Shown here piece by piece: positions 6,621 through 6,657 of a DNA stretch of 6,657 nt. Every line of letters starts with the position of its first letter. The first letter of the stretch is position 1. Below the pieces are notes generated by a model. That model saw nothing but the letters and a program-made list of their open reading frames with translations, searched no databases and had not been told where the DNA came from. The position numbers and the translations under genes were made by a program. This stretch comes from JAVBLP01 sp052034625 (lineage in GTDB: Bacteria > Elusimicrobiota > Endomicrobiia > Endomicrobiales > Endomicrobiaceae). The stretch spans positions 1-6,657 of the forward strand of contig JBPOII010000011.1 in NCBI GenBank assembly GCA_052034625.1. The letters run 5' to 3'.

Positions 6621-6657
6621 CCATTTTGCCTTTTCCGTTTTTGTCTTTGATTCGTAT

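Larger units (their letters stand above)
6481..6657. other. Non-coding, strand-asymmetric intergenic stretch upstream of guaB
   Basis: No recognisable gene. The plus strand is T-rich and A-poor, especially from 6541 on, and contains two palindromes. The motif AAGGCA(n)ATG (minus-strand sense) appears three times, at about 6547-6536, 6584-6575 and 6634-6622. Because the minus strand has few T, stop codons are rare there and all three minus frames are open at the right edge of the window. That openness is weak evidence for coding. The frame ending at TAA 6482-6484 is open for 57 codons, and another ends at TAA 6583-6585. Confidence 0.6.

Noticed and set aside
6498..6625. A CRISPR array formed by the two palindromic repeats
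   Set aside because: There are only two elements, their cores differ, and there is no repeat-spacer periodicity.

Overview
The window is AT-rich DNA from a diderm (Gram-negative-type) bacterium, shown by a large autotransporter with an outer-membrane beta-barrel. AT-rich codon use (many ATA and AGA codons) combined with Chlamydia-Pmp-type GGAI/FxxN repeats suggests a gut- or host-associated lineage. An Elusimicrobiota member is my best guess, but this is a low-confidence impression; Brachyspira-like spirochaetes or the PVC group are also possible.

Layout from left to right. Bases 1-3110 (+) hold the 3' part of a surface autotransporter whose start lies outside the window. It has about 16 Pmp-type repeats, a second non-repeated beta-helix stretch, a helical linker and a C-terminal barrel. 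A strong intrinsic terminator follows. Bases 3187-3909 (+) encode a six-helix CcdA-type membrane thiol-disulfide electron carrier. Convergent with it, only 18 bases away, is a minus-strand AEC-family (auxin efflux carrier-like) transporter (4860-3928). Upstream of that on the same strand is guaB, IMP dehydrogenase (6416-4947), with a good sigma70-type promoter, a clear Shine-Dalgarno sequence and its own terminator. The last 180 bases or so contain no convincing gene. They hold two palindromic elements in a strongly T-rich (+) / A-rich (-) stretch and look like dispersed intergenic repeats.

The four genes do not form an evident pathway. guaB is housekeeping (the XMP-forming step of GTP synthesis). 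The transporter and CcdA are metabolic or redox membrane proteins with no partner in view. The autotransporter is the accessory, probably fast-evolving part. I found no CRISPR array, tRNA, rRNA, transposase or defence system. The features most worth checking are the autotransporter repeat architecture with its C-terminal tail beyond the beta-signal, and the paired palindromes upstream of guaB.
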